From Aliidiomarina maris (lineage in GTDB: Bacteria > Pseudomonadota > Gammaproteobacteria > Enterobacterales > Alteromonadaceae): 64,000 bases of DNA. The notes under the pieces were generated by a model, which worked only from the letters and a program-made list of their open reading frames with translations, was not told where the DNA came from and searched no databases. The translations under genes were made by a program, and so were the position numbers. Positions 9,431-17,314 of the stretch are shown here, in pieces; positions within the stretch are counted from its first letter, which is position 1, and each line of letters starts with the position of its first letter. The DNA lies in NCBI RefSeq assembly GCF_003987335.1, contig NZ_PIPK01000005.1, positions 62,001-126,000 of the forward strand, in the 5' to 3' direction.

Positions 9431-9946
9431 TTATTGATTGATAATCAAGGCAACCTGACCAAGTTCGCTGCTGCCTTGTGCATGTTGCTGTTGGCTTTGA
9501 ATACTACCGTCAGCGCTTACACTGAATGGAATTTGGATATGCTCACGACCGCCGAGCTCGCGTGCGGCTTCGACGTGGACGATATATTCACCCGCGCTTA
9601 AATTATCTGGTAAAGCAACACGGTGTTTGCCGACCGGCCGCGTGGCGCCGCTGACACCATCGACTGGCATGTAAAGGGTGCGGCCACTGCGACGCCACCA
9701 TTGGCGCATGTCGGGTAACCACTTTTCGCCCTCGGCGTCGGGCATGGCGACGTCATACCACACTGCTACATCAGCAACTCGTTGCTGGCGCGGGTCACTG
9801 ACCCAAATCGCAACGTAGGGGCGATGGTAGGCTGCGACTTGCAGGCGCGGCACTTCGACTTCCAGTTCGGCGGCGATTGCTTGATTCGGCAGTACGGCGG
9901 TGTATCCAAGGACGCATAATGCGCCAGCGGCAACTATATATTTCAT
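9431..9946 (-). CDS. DUF2271 domain periplasmic protein
   Basis: This is a 171-residue exported protein with a signal peptide ending near the QAIAAELEVEVPRL region. The mature part carries the DUF2271 pattern: a beta-strand with RPYVAIWVSDPRQQRVADVAV, a W-rich segment (KWLPDMRQWWRRSGR) and DGVSGATRPVG. Family members nearly always occur beside PepSY and DUF4198 genes, as here. The function is unknown; the conserved tryptophans and arginines suggest cofactor or protein binding, but this is inference. It lies 13 bases after the PepSY gene and 34 bases before the DUF4198 start. Confidence 0.8.
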   Translation of the reverse strand: MKYIVAAGALCVLGYTAVLPNQAIAAELEVEVPRLQVAAYHRPYVAIWVSDPRQQRVADVAVWYDVAMPDAEGEKWLPDMRQWWRRSGRTLYMPVDGVSGATRPVGKHRVALPDNLSAGEYIVHVEAARELGGREHIQIPFSVSADGSIQSQQQHAQGSSELGQVALIINQ

Positions 9947-9959
9947 CGGCGGTCTCCTT

Positions 9960-10628
9960 TCAAAGTCGATGCAGCAATACGATAAGTAGCGGAATTAACA
10001 GGCCTAAGGTAGTGATTGCCCAGGTGGTAGGCCGCTGGCGTTGTTGGCGTATCAACAGCCACAAACCGGTGATTGCGAACACCACGCAGGCAAGCGCGAT
10101 AAAATCAATAAACAGCGACCATGCAGCACCAGTGTTACGACCTTTATGTAAGTCGTTGAGGTAGGCCACCGCACCGCGATGGGTGCGCTCATACAGCAGC
10201 TCACCCATATCAGCGTCAAGCACCAACCAGGCATCGCCGCCCGGTCTTGGCAAGCTGATATACAGCTCAGATGCGCTCCATTGCGCTGCCTCTAGTTGCT
10301 GGCGCTGGATACGTTCAGAAGTCTGCTGTTGAACCCAGTTCGCAAGGGCTGGCGGCCAATCCGGTGGTGTTGGTGTCGTAGCGTGTTGGGCTAACAGCTG
10401 CTCTAAGGCTTCAAGTTGTGGCGCGGGAATTTCGAGCTCGACGGTGACCGTCGTCGCGGCGCTTTCAATACTCGCGGCATGATTTAAGGTGAAGCCAGTG
10501 ATCGCAAACAATAATAAACCCGCCAGACAAATAGCTGAGCTTACCCAATGCCATTGGCGCACAGAGCCAAGGCTGACAGTATTCATGCGAAAAGCGCTAG
10601 AACGGCGGCGTTTAGTTTCAAGGGACAC
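9960..10628 (-). CDS. PepSY-associated membrane protein
   Basis: This 222-residue inner-membrane protein has a first helix about residues 28-50 (SSAICLAGLLLFAITGFTLNHAAS), a periplasmic domain about 50-160 containing the DAWLVLDADMGELLYERTHRGAVAYLNDLHKG pattern in pieces, and two C-terminal helices. The family (PepSY_TM) is linked to siderophore and iron reduction loci. The conserved His in the first helix (HAAS) and in NDLHKG could bind haem or metal, but this is inference. The start shown is a GTG; ATG 10586 is a shorter alternative, and neither has a clear ribosome site. It is the first gene of the operon; a Fur box lies 45-63 bases upstream. Confidence 0.78.
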   Translation of the reverse strand: MSLETKRRRSSAFRMNTVSLGSVRQWHWVSSAICLAGLLLFAITGFTLNHAASIESAATTVTVELEIPAPQLEALEQLLAQHATTPTPPDWPPALANWVQQQTSERIQRQQLEAAQWSASELYISLPRPGGDAWLVLDADMGELLYERTHRGAVAYLNDLHKGRNTGAAWSLFIDFIALACVVFAITGLWLLIRQQRQRPTTWAITTLGLLIPLLIVLLHRL

Positions 10629-10672
10629 AGCAGATACAACATTAAAAATTTAATTCAACGTGGCTAAATAAC

Positions 10673-10691
10673 AATGAGAATAACTATCATT
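10673..10691 (-). promoter_or_regulatory. predicted Fur box
   Basis: The 19 bases AATGAGAATAACTATCATT match the Fur 7-1-7 consensus TGATAAT-A-ATTATCA at 12 of 14 arm positions (core 10675-10689). It lies just upstream of the PepSY operon and is about 155 bases from the SMC-like gene on the other strand. Expected effect: repression of the PepSY operon when iron is sufficient. Confidence 0.75.
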
Positions 10692-10845
10692 AACAACCTG
10701 TTTTTTACTTCGTCGCTTACTTTTCCTGTTTTCCCTTTGCAGGTAGACTCCCTGCTGGTAAGTCATTACTTGCTGGCAATCAAGCCAGATACATGCTTTA
10801 TTGCCAAATTGAAGCTAACAGCACGGAGCGAGTGAAAAGGTCGTT

Positions 10846-13800
10846 ATGGCGCAACTAAACCGAATTATTATGCTGCACACCCATTTACCAGGTGTGGTGG
10901 AGCTGGATGTCACCGGCCACACCAATATTTGTGGTACCAACGCCTCAGGCAAAACTACCTTGCAACGCCTTGTGCCCGTATTTTACGGCGAGCAACCGAA
11001 TCGGGTGGTGCCAAAAACCCGCGACCGCTTTGATGTGTTTTATTTACCGTTTCAAAATTCGTATCTTATTTATGAGTATGAGTCAGCCCAGGGCACTAAG
11101 CATGTGGTGCTGACTAAGCGCGCCGACGGTGTGGATTACCGCTTTGTCGATGCCGCATATCAAAGTGACTGGTACGTGCAGGACAGTCCCGACGGTTTGC
11201 AGGTTTTAAGTTACACGGCGTGGGCTCAGCGCTTGCGTGAACAAGGTATTGCCACGTCGCATAAGATCAGTGCCACCAGCGAATACCGTGCAATTATTCA
11301 GAACGACTTAGCGGCGTTAAAGGCGCAGCGCAAAGACATGATGCGCCTGCGTCCGTTAGCAGCGCGTTTTGGGCTCGTGGGTGGTACTGAGCGGTTACGC
11401 CATATTGAAAAACTGGTCAGTGCGGTGCATGCCAAAGAAGGCAAAATGGACACCTTGAAGAGCATGCTCGCCACCATCTTAGAAGAAGATGGGTATCAGC
11501 GCCCGGAGCTCAGCTTTAAGCCGCTTAAGATTCGCGCCTGGATTAAAGAAATGCGCCAATTTATGGGCATTGACGAATTGCAGCAGCAATATCAAACCAT
11601 TGAGCAATACATGGCGGAAACCGCCAGTACACAGGCTTTGCTGTGGCAACTTAAGCCAGTGTTAGACAGTGAACGCCAGCAATTACGTATTCGTGCTGCA
11701 GACGCGGAAGCTGAACTTACCACCTTACGCCAGCAGCGAGAGCACAACGAACACGATTACGAACAGCAGCGTGGGCAGCTCAGTGATCAGTTAGCGCAAA
11801 CCCGCAGCCAGGTGCAGCAATGGGAGCGCGATTTAGACCAAGCCGAGAACCGACGCCAGCACTATATTGATAACGACATAGAGCAGCTTGAGGACGATGT
11901 TAAGTCACTGTCTTTATGGCAGCAGCAGGTCGATGAGAAAGCCCGTCACTTAGCCCTGATGCGTGAGCAATACGACGGTATTGAAGAGAAAATCGGCCAG
12001 CGCATCGCTGCGCGCAAGTTAGCACTGAGCGAGAACCTTGAGCGTTTGCGGCGTAAAAATGAGGCCGCATCTGATGCGGTGGTGGCCGAGCAGCATGAAT
12101 TAACCACCCGTCATCGCAGTCAAATTGAGCGCGCACAAGCGGACTACCAAGCGGCCCGTGAAGCGATGCAACAGCAAGGCCAGCAGCGTATGCAGGCGCT
12201 GCTGAATGAGCAAGCAACATTGCAGGCGAAGTTAGGTGTACTGCCGTTGAGCGACAGCGAGCATGCGCAAGTGGAGGAGGCCGATGCGCGCATTGAGGCA
12301 CAGTTTTCAGAGTTGGAACTTGCGCATACGCGGGCTGCCGAGGCTGAGCGCGCAAGTGCCCACGCCAAGCGCCTGCGTACTGAGTGTGACCAACAACTGG
12401 TGCGAGCGCGCGCACAGTACCACCAAGCCAAACAGCAACAACAGGTTTTGCAAACCCAATTAAGCCCGGAGCATGGTTCGTTACGTCAATATTTACGGGA
12501 TAACCATCCAGGCTGGCAGCATAGTCTGGGTAAGCTATTGGCGCAGCCGTTGTTGGAGCGCACCGACTTACACCCGCAATCATCAGCACATGAGTTAGGG
12601 CTACAAGGTTTGAGCCTGGATTTAGGTGCCATTGCACAGCCTGAATACGCCATGGCAGAGAGCGATATTGAAGCGCGCTTAGCCAGTGCAGAACAAGAAA
12701 CCGTATCCGCGGCACAGCGTTTAGAGCAGTTAGAGTCGGAGCTTGAAAAAGCGACTCAAGTCGTACAAGCGAGCGACCACCAGTTGCAGCAAGCACAGCA
12801 GCAACGCCAGCGCGCGCAGCACGACTTGGATTATGCCAAAGAAGCTAAAAAACGCTTACAAACCGCGCATACTCAGCTAATCAAGCAACGCCAGCAAGAT
12901 AGTCGCCAGCGTTTAGCCGAGATCGAGCATCAGATAAGCCAGCTGCGTGACCAGCTGAGTCAACAACTTGAGAATTTACGCCACGAAAGCAAGGCATTAG
13001 AGCTGGAGCTTGAGGCCGATTATCAAGAGCAACAGGACAAGCTGCAAAGCGACCTGGCGTTGTATCGACGCCAGGTCGATGAGTTACGTGCGGACAATGC
13101 GAAGCAAATTCGCGAACTTGAGAAGCAAGTGAACCAAGAGCTTGCCGCCGCTGGTGTCGACGCCGAGGGCTTGCAAGCGTTGAAGCGGGAAATTGCTGAT
13201 CTACAACAACGTATTGTGGTCACCAAAGAGCGTCAAGGTTTACTACTTGAGTATCAGGACTTTATGCAGGCGACTTGGGCGCGACAACGCCCGCTGTGGC
13301 TGGAGCAATTGCAACATGGTCAACAGCAGATTGAGACCGTTGAAGCACAGCTCATTAGCCTGAAAGCCACCCGCGATACGAGTCGTGAGCAGTTGCGTGG
13401 GGAAGAAAAAGCGCTGCAACAGACGCGCCAGCAATTGCAGCAATTTAGCGATAGCTTAGAACAACAGTTGAAGCGCTTTAACGATCTGCTGGCGAGTCAG
13501 GATTATAGTCAACCGGATAGCGCTGCGGGCAATCTTGAAGAGAATGCCCAGTTTGGTGATACCGCTGAGCGTATCGAGCGGTTAACCGCAGCCCTCAATC
13601 AATTGCAACAGAGCATGCGTAAGCTCAAAGAGTTATGCGAGCGTTTCAGCGCCCAATTGCGGCGCAATGCCAACGAGGGATTTGAGCAACTGATTGAGCG
13701 CGAATATGCCACGCTAGGTGAACACCCTCGCCAATTAGATGAGGCGAAGGTATTAGGTAGTTTATTGCAGATCCTTACTTCGCAGCGTGGGCAGATAGTC

Positions 13801-14556
13801 GAGCAAGGCCGCAATATTGGTGGTGGCTTACAAAGCTTTTTTAAGGTGTTTGACGATGTGAACCGCAAGGTCAGTCAGTACAGTCGGCGCCTGACGGAAG
13901 TTGTCGGTGATGAGCTGAACCTTGAGGGAATTCAACGTTCTGAGGTGGTGATTTCCTCCACCGTCGACGAACTGGGTTTCTGGCAGCCACTGAAGCAGCT
14001 CAGCCAGCTGTATCAGCAGTGGGTAGAGTCGGGTGAACTGATGCCTTCTGAGGCATACTTAGACCGTCTTGCTGAGGTGGCTGATTTACTGCGCTCGGAC
14101 CAAGAATACAGCTTTGAGTCACTGTTAAAGCTTGAGTTGCACTTAAATGAACGTGGGTCAGAACTTATTATTCGTAACGATCGGCAGCTACTTGAGTCGT
14201 CCAGTCATGGCATGGCGTACCTGATATTATGTAAGTTCTTGCTGGCATTTACGCGGTTGCTTCGCGGCGAGAGTAACGTGGTAGTGCATTGGCCGATTGA
14301 TGAGATTGGCACCTTGGCTTACCACAATGTTGAGCGTTTGTTCCAAGCCTGTGATAGCAACCAAATCCAAGTCGTTGGTGCGTTTCCGAACCCTGAATCG
14401 GACGTGTTACTACTGTTCAGGCACCGCTATTTAATTGAACCTCACGCACAAAAACCGGGTAAAGGGCAGTTGAAGCGTATTCAGCCGCGAGTGTCGGCGT
14501 TAAGTGCAAAACTGGCGCAGAAAATTGCTGCGACAGCGACAGAGGAGGCATCATGA
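10846..14556 (+). CDS. SMC/MksB-like condensin ATPase (JetC-like)
   Basis: This 1236-residue SMC-type ATPase has Walker A GTNASGKT at residues 30-37, very long glutamine- and glutamate-rich coiled coils (about 250-560 and 620-1010) around a central hinge-like segment (about 560-620), and Walker B HWPIDE with D1152 and E1153. The position of the ABC signature holds SSSHGMA (1118-1124) rather than LSGGQ. It resembles the DUF3584/MksB class of bacterial SMC proteins more than housekeeping Smc. Together with the next three genes it would form an MksBEFG or Wadjet-like complex that extrudes DNA loops and, in studied cases, leads to plasmid cleavage. The start ATG has AAAGG upstream. The next gene overlaps its stop by 4 bases, so translation is coupled. 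Confidence 0.85.
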   Translation: MAQLNRIIMLHTHLPGVVELDVTGHTNICGTNASGKTTLQRLVPVFYGEQPNRVVPKTRDRFDVFYLPFQNSYLIYEYESAQGTKHVVLTKRADGVDYRFVDAAYQSDWYVQDSPDGLQVLSYTAWAQRLREQGIATSHKISATSEYRAIIQNDLAALKAQRKDMMRLRPLAARFGLVGGTERLRHIEKLVSAVHAKEGKMDTLKSMLATILEEDGYQRPELSFKPLKIRAWIKEMRQFMGIDELQQQYQTIEQYMAETASTQALLWQLKPVLDSERQQLRIRAADAEAELTTLRQQREHNEHDYEQQRGQLSDQLAQTRSQVQQWERDLDQAENRRQHYIDNDIEQLEDDVKSLSLWQQQVDEKARHLALMREQYDGIEEKIGQRIAARKLALSENLERLRRKNEAASDAVVAEQHELTTRHRSQIERAQADYQAAREAMQQQGQQRMQALLNEQATLQAKLGVLPLSDSEHAQVEEADARIEAQFSELELAHTRAAEAERASAHAKRLRTECDQQLVRARAQYHQAKQQQQVLQTQLSPEHGSLRQYLRDNHPGWQHSLGKLLAQPLLERTDLHPQSSAHELGLQGLSLDLGAIAQPEYAMAESDIEARLASAEQETVSAAQRLEQLESELEKATQVVQASDHQLQQAQQQRQRAQHDLDYAKEAKKRLQTAHTQLIKQRQQDSRQRLAEIEHQISQLRDQLSQQLENLRHESKALELELEADYQEQQDKLQSDLALYRRQVDELRADNAKQIRELEKQVNQELAAAGVDAEGLQALKREIADLQQRIVVTKERQGLLLEYQDFMQATWARQRPLWLEQLQHGQQQIETVEAQLISLKATRDTSREQLRGEEKALQQTRQQLQQFSDSLEQQLKRFNDLLASQDYSQPDSAAGNLEENAQFGDTAERIERLTAALNQLQQSMRKLKELCERFSAQLRRNANEGFEQLIEREYATLGEHPRQLDEAKVLGSLLQILTSQRGQIVEQGRNIGGGLQSFFKVFDDVNRKVSQYSRRLTEVVGDELNLEGIQRSEVVISSTVDELGFWQPLKQLSQLYQQWVESGELMPSEAYLDRLAEVADLLRSDQEYSFESLLKLELHLNERGSELIIRNDRQLLESSSHGMAYLILCKFLLAFTRLLRGESNVVVHWPIDEIGTLAYHNVERLFQACDSNQIQVVGAFPNPESDVLLLFRHRYLIEPHAQKPGKGQLKRIQPRVSALSAKLAQKIAATATEEAS

Positions 14557-15176
14557 GCCACGTTCACGGGCCATTGGTAGAGGCCTTATTACAAGGTGAT
14601 TTCATTTGCGCCATCAGCGACGAAGAAAATTATCGCCGGCTGCAGCAAGAGGATTGCCAACAAGCGATTGACCAGTATCTCAAACCCCTCAATCGGCGCT
14701 TGGCCCAAAGCCAGGACGGTGCAGTGTTTTACCTGGCTTATATCGAGTTTGATGAGCAAGCGCGGGCCCAACTGAGTCAGCAGTTACAGCATACCGTGCA
14801 ATCGCTACTGCCGTTATTGGAATGGATGCAGTTAGTGCAAGAGGCGTTGGGGCGAGACGGTGCCTTGGGTGCGGGTGAGGCGATTAAACTGGCTGAGTTT
14901 GTACTAAAAACCGAAGACAACCCCAGTTTGCGTAGTCGCCTCAAACAACTGGCCAATGATCGCTTCTTTAACTCCCAGGCCGACTCGGTCGACGCGCAAG
15001 CCAAGCAAATTTTTAAGCGTTTACGCGAGCACGGCTATGTACGCCAACCACATACCGACCGTTTATATTTTGAAGTCACGGGTAAAATTGATTATTTAAT
15101 TGAGTTAGTTCGGTTTATTCGCGACGAAGAAAACTTGCCGGTGAGTGAAGAGGCGATGCAGGAGTCACTGATTTAA
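14553..15176 (+). CDS. MksE/JetB-like condensin subunit
   Basis: This 207-residue protein sits between the SMC-like ATPase and the kleisin-like gene, overlapping the first by 4 bases and the next by 1 base. Its C-terminal half (about 130-200) looks like tandem winged helices (AKQIFKRLREHGYV, VTGKIDYLIELVRFI), the fold of MksE/MukE/JetB (KITE) subunits. These bridge the kleisin and contact DNA. The assignment rests on position, size and fold-like pattern; I do not recognise a named family with certainty. No membrane or signal sequence is present, so it is cytoplasmic. Confidence 0.7.
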   Translation: MSHVHGPLVEALLQGDFICAISDEENYRRLQQEDCQQAIDQYLKPLNRRLAQSQDGAVFYLAYIEFDEQARAQLSQQLQHTVQSLLPLLEWMQLVQEALGRDGALGAGEAIKLAEFVLKTEDNPSLRSRLKQLANDRFFNSQADSVDAQAKQIFKRLREHGYVRQPHTDRLYFEVTGKIDYLIELVRFIRDEENLPVSEEAMQESLI

Positions 15177-16420
15177 TGACGCAGCCGACTTTAGCCCACA
15201 CCCATGCGATGCAAAGCTTAGGCATTGAACGCCTAAGCTTACTGGGCAAACATAGCCAAGTACTGATGGCGGCATACCTGCATGGCGAAATTGATGAAGC
15301 GCAGCTGAGTGAGCGTGCGCTGCGCCAATTGGTGCACGCCCATATTGTGTATCAACCGGACGACACCCGTGGCTTTATTTTACGCCCGAATGTCAGCGAC
15401 TTAATTGCTAGTATGGTGGCTGATGAGAATCGCCGCCATGTGCATTCGGATGTGGCCGATAAGCTTGAAACGATTCGGGTCTGCGTGCTGACCTTGCGTG
15501 AAGCTCAGCGTCGTGGCGACGTCACCAAAGCAGACTTGCAGTTACAGCGCCTGACGGCCTTGGTGCATGATTTAGCGGGGCAGTTCGGAGAGGCGATTGA
15601 TAGTTTATGGCATCGCTTAAACTCGAATTTTGGTTTTGTTAGTAGCTTGAGCGATAAAATTCGTGAAAACGAGCGCGCGCAAAAGCAAATTACGCGTTTA
15701 CTCGATGGTTTGAATCTGGTCGATTTTGATATGTTGATCGAACTAGGTGAGGGCAATGTGCAGTTGCGCAAGCTCTTGGTCAGCCAATTGCAGCGTCAGC
15801 TAAGTGCCCACCATAGTAGCTTGCTGGAAGTGCAAAAGCGCTTGGTACAACTGATGGTGCGCTTCAGGGAGCAGCAAGCTCGCAGCGTGTTGATTGCGAA
15901 TATGGCTGGCTTCTTACGTGAACATACCAATTTTGTGGTCGGTGACTATGCCTATCGTCACCAGGTGCCAGATTTAATCAACCAAGCTAAGCCGATTCGG
16001 CCCGCAGCAGCAATAAGCCTGGATAGCCACGTTGCCAGTGCGCTGGCAGCTGAACTGCTGGCTCATATACCGCGCCAGCAAAGCCACGACGTACTACCCA
16101 GTAGCCAAGAACAAGTGCAGGTTGATATCGACAGTCCACTCGTCGCGGCACGTGAGCAAGCTCTGAAAGCCGATGTGGAAGCTTTCATGTTGCATGTCAT
16201 CGACAGCGGTCAAGCGGTCTCGGCGCTCGAATATTTGACCCAGCAACAACTCGATTGGGACCCAGAAGTCTGGTTGTTCCAAGTGCTCGGTGAATACCAA
16301 GGCTTACATAGCGAACAGCGTCGGTTATTTATGTTACAACGTGACGAGCACCCAATGCATCGCCATAACCAAGTCATGGTGATTGAAGACTTGCGCTTAA
16401 ACTTTCATTTCGCTGCATGA
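15176..16420 (+). CDS. MksF/JetA-like kleisin subunit
   Basis: This 414-residue protein has an N-terminal winged-helix-like region (about 10-85, with the YQPDDTRGFILRP wing), a long helical and coiled-coil middle (90-260) and a C-terminal domain (about 310-414) that may contact the ATPase head. This matches the MukF/MksF/JetA kleisin layout and size (about 400-500 residues in relatives). In such complexes the kleisin links the two SMC heads. Its ATG shares one base with the stop of the MksE-like gene. The order here (SMC, MksE, MksF, nuclease) differs from the usual mksF-mksE-mksB-mksG order. Confidence 0.7.
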   Translation: MTQPTLAHTHAMQSLGIERLSLLGKHSQVLMAAYLHGEIDEAQLSERALRQLVHAHIVYQPDDTRGFILRPNVSDLIASMVADENRRHVHSDVADKLETIRVCVLTLREAQRRGDVTKADLQLQRLTALVHDLAGQFGEAIDSLWHRLNSNFGFVSSLSDKIRENERAQKQITRLLDGLNLVDFDMLIELGEGNVQLRKLLVSQLQRQLSAHHSSLLEVQKRLVQLMVRFREQQARSVLIANMAGFLREHTNFVVGDYAYRHQVPDLINQAKPIRPAAAISLDSHVASALAAELLAHIPRQQSHDVLPSSQEQVQVDIDSPLVAAREQALKADVEAFMLHVIDSGQAVSALEYLTQQQLDWDPEVWLFQVLGEYQGLHSEQRRLFMLQRDEHPMHRHNQVMVIEDLRLNFHFAA

Positions 16421-16430
16421 GTTAGTATCC

Positions 16431-17297
16431 ATGGAAGACTTAACACTGGCCCAGCGCAATCAGCTGCTGCGCATTAAACAAAAAATGGGTGAGAGTGAGT
16501 CTATCCTGGTTTCAGTTAATGACACGATGCGTTCGATTGTAGCTTGGGCGCAGCAAAATTATATAGACACAGACAACATGCATGTTGGGAAGCGTGTTAG
16601 GTGCACCAAGCAGTGGTTTCAACAAGTTGAGCGCGCGTTGGTGGCTTGCCACTTCCAAGCTTTAGTGAAAAGCGTCGACGGCGATAGGGTCGATAGCGCG
16701 CATCAGGGGGACACTGAGCATAAAGGTCGCAGTGATTCGCCGCGGCGGCAGCGTGTATTGTTAGCGACTCGCGATGGCGTGGGGCTGGGCATTCAATCGA
16801 CGCGCGATGTGCCACAATGGTTGGTTGTTGATGAGGATTATCGCAACATTCAACTTGAAGCCTTCGATCACTTAATCATGGTGGAGAACCTGACAGTATT
16901 TTATCGCCTGCATGAACTGGCTATTACTTGGCCGCCGCGAGCGCTTATCGTGTATCGTGGAGATCGCTTTTATCACAGCGGCTTTAAACGCCTGCTGCAT
17001 GTATGGAAAGCGACAGGTCGCACTAAATATGGCTTGGTCGATTTAGATGCGTTTTCAATAAAAATGCTGCAAAGGTATGATTTTGAATATGTTGCCGTAC
17101 CGGCGTTAGAGCGCTTTAAAGCACTCAGTGCCGAGGCGCACCTTCCAGCCAAACAGTTTAATTTATTATTAAGTCTTCAGGCCGAAGCCGAATTAGGCGC
17201 TTATGTTGAGTGGATGAAACAAACACATCGAGGCCTGAAGCAAGAATGGATGCACTTTGAGCCCATGCGGTGGGTTAATATGCAGGACCAAGATTAA
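16431..17297 (+). CDS. TOPRIM nuclease-like protein (MksG/JetD-like)
   Basis: This 288-residue protein has an N-terminal helical or winged part (1-80), a short charged linker (81-106), and a C-terminal TOPRIM-like fold. Acidic motifs are in the right order: E152 in MVENLTVF, D178 in VYRGDRF and D204/D206 in GLVDLDAF. Topoisomerase VI-like TOPRIM proteins of this kind (JetD, MksG) are the DNA-cutting subunits of Wadjet systems. At 288 residues it is shorter than typical JetD (about 350-400), with a reduced N-terminus. It lies 10 bases after the kleisin-like gene and 17 before dgt. The function is inferred from the motif pattern and neighbours. Confidence 0.68.
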   Translation: MEDLTLAQRNQLLRIKQKMGESESILVSVNDTMRSIVAWAQQNYIDTDNMHVGKRVRCTKQWFQQVERALVACHFQALVKSVDGDRVDSAHQGDTEHKGRSDSPRRQRVLLATRDGVGLGIQSTRDVPQWLVVDEDYRNIQLEAFDHLIMVENLTVFYRLHELAITWPPRALIVYRGDRFYHSGFKRLLHVWKATGRTKYGLVDLDAFSIKMLQRYDFEYVAVPALERFKALSAEAHLPAKQFNLLLSLQAEAELGAYVEWMKQTHRGLKQEWMHFEPMRWVNMQDQD

Positions 17298-17314
17298 ATT
17301 AAAAGGGGATACTA

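Noticed and set aside
11900-12796. 298-residue open frame on the minus strand
   Set aside because: It lies wholly inside the SMC-like gene, has no conserved pattern and its low-complexity composition mirrors the coiled-coil codons on the other strand.
14553-16420. reading these genes as ScpA/ScpB of the housekeeping condensin
   Set aside because: Sizes, the SMC partner type and the TOPRIM neighbour fit Mks/Wadjet better.
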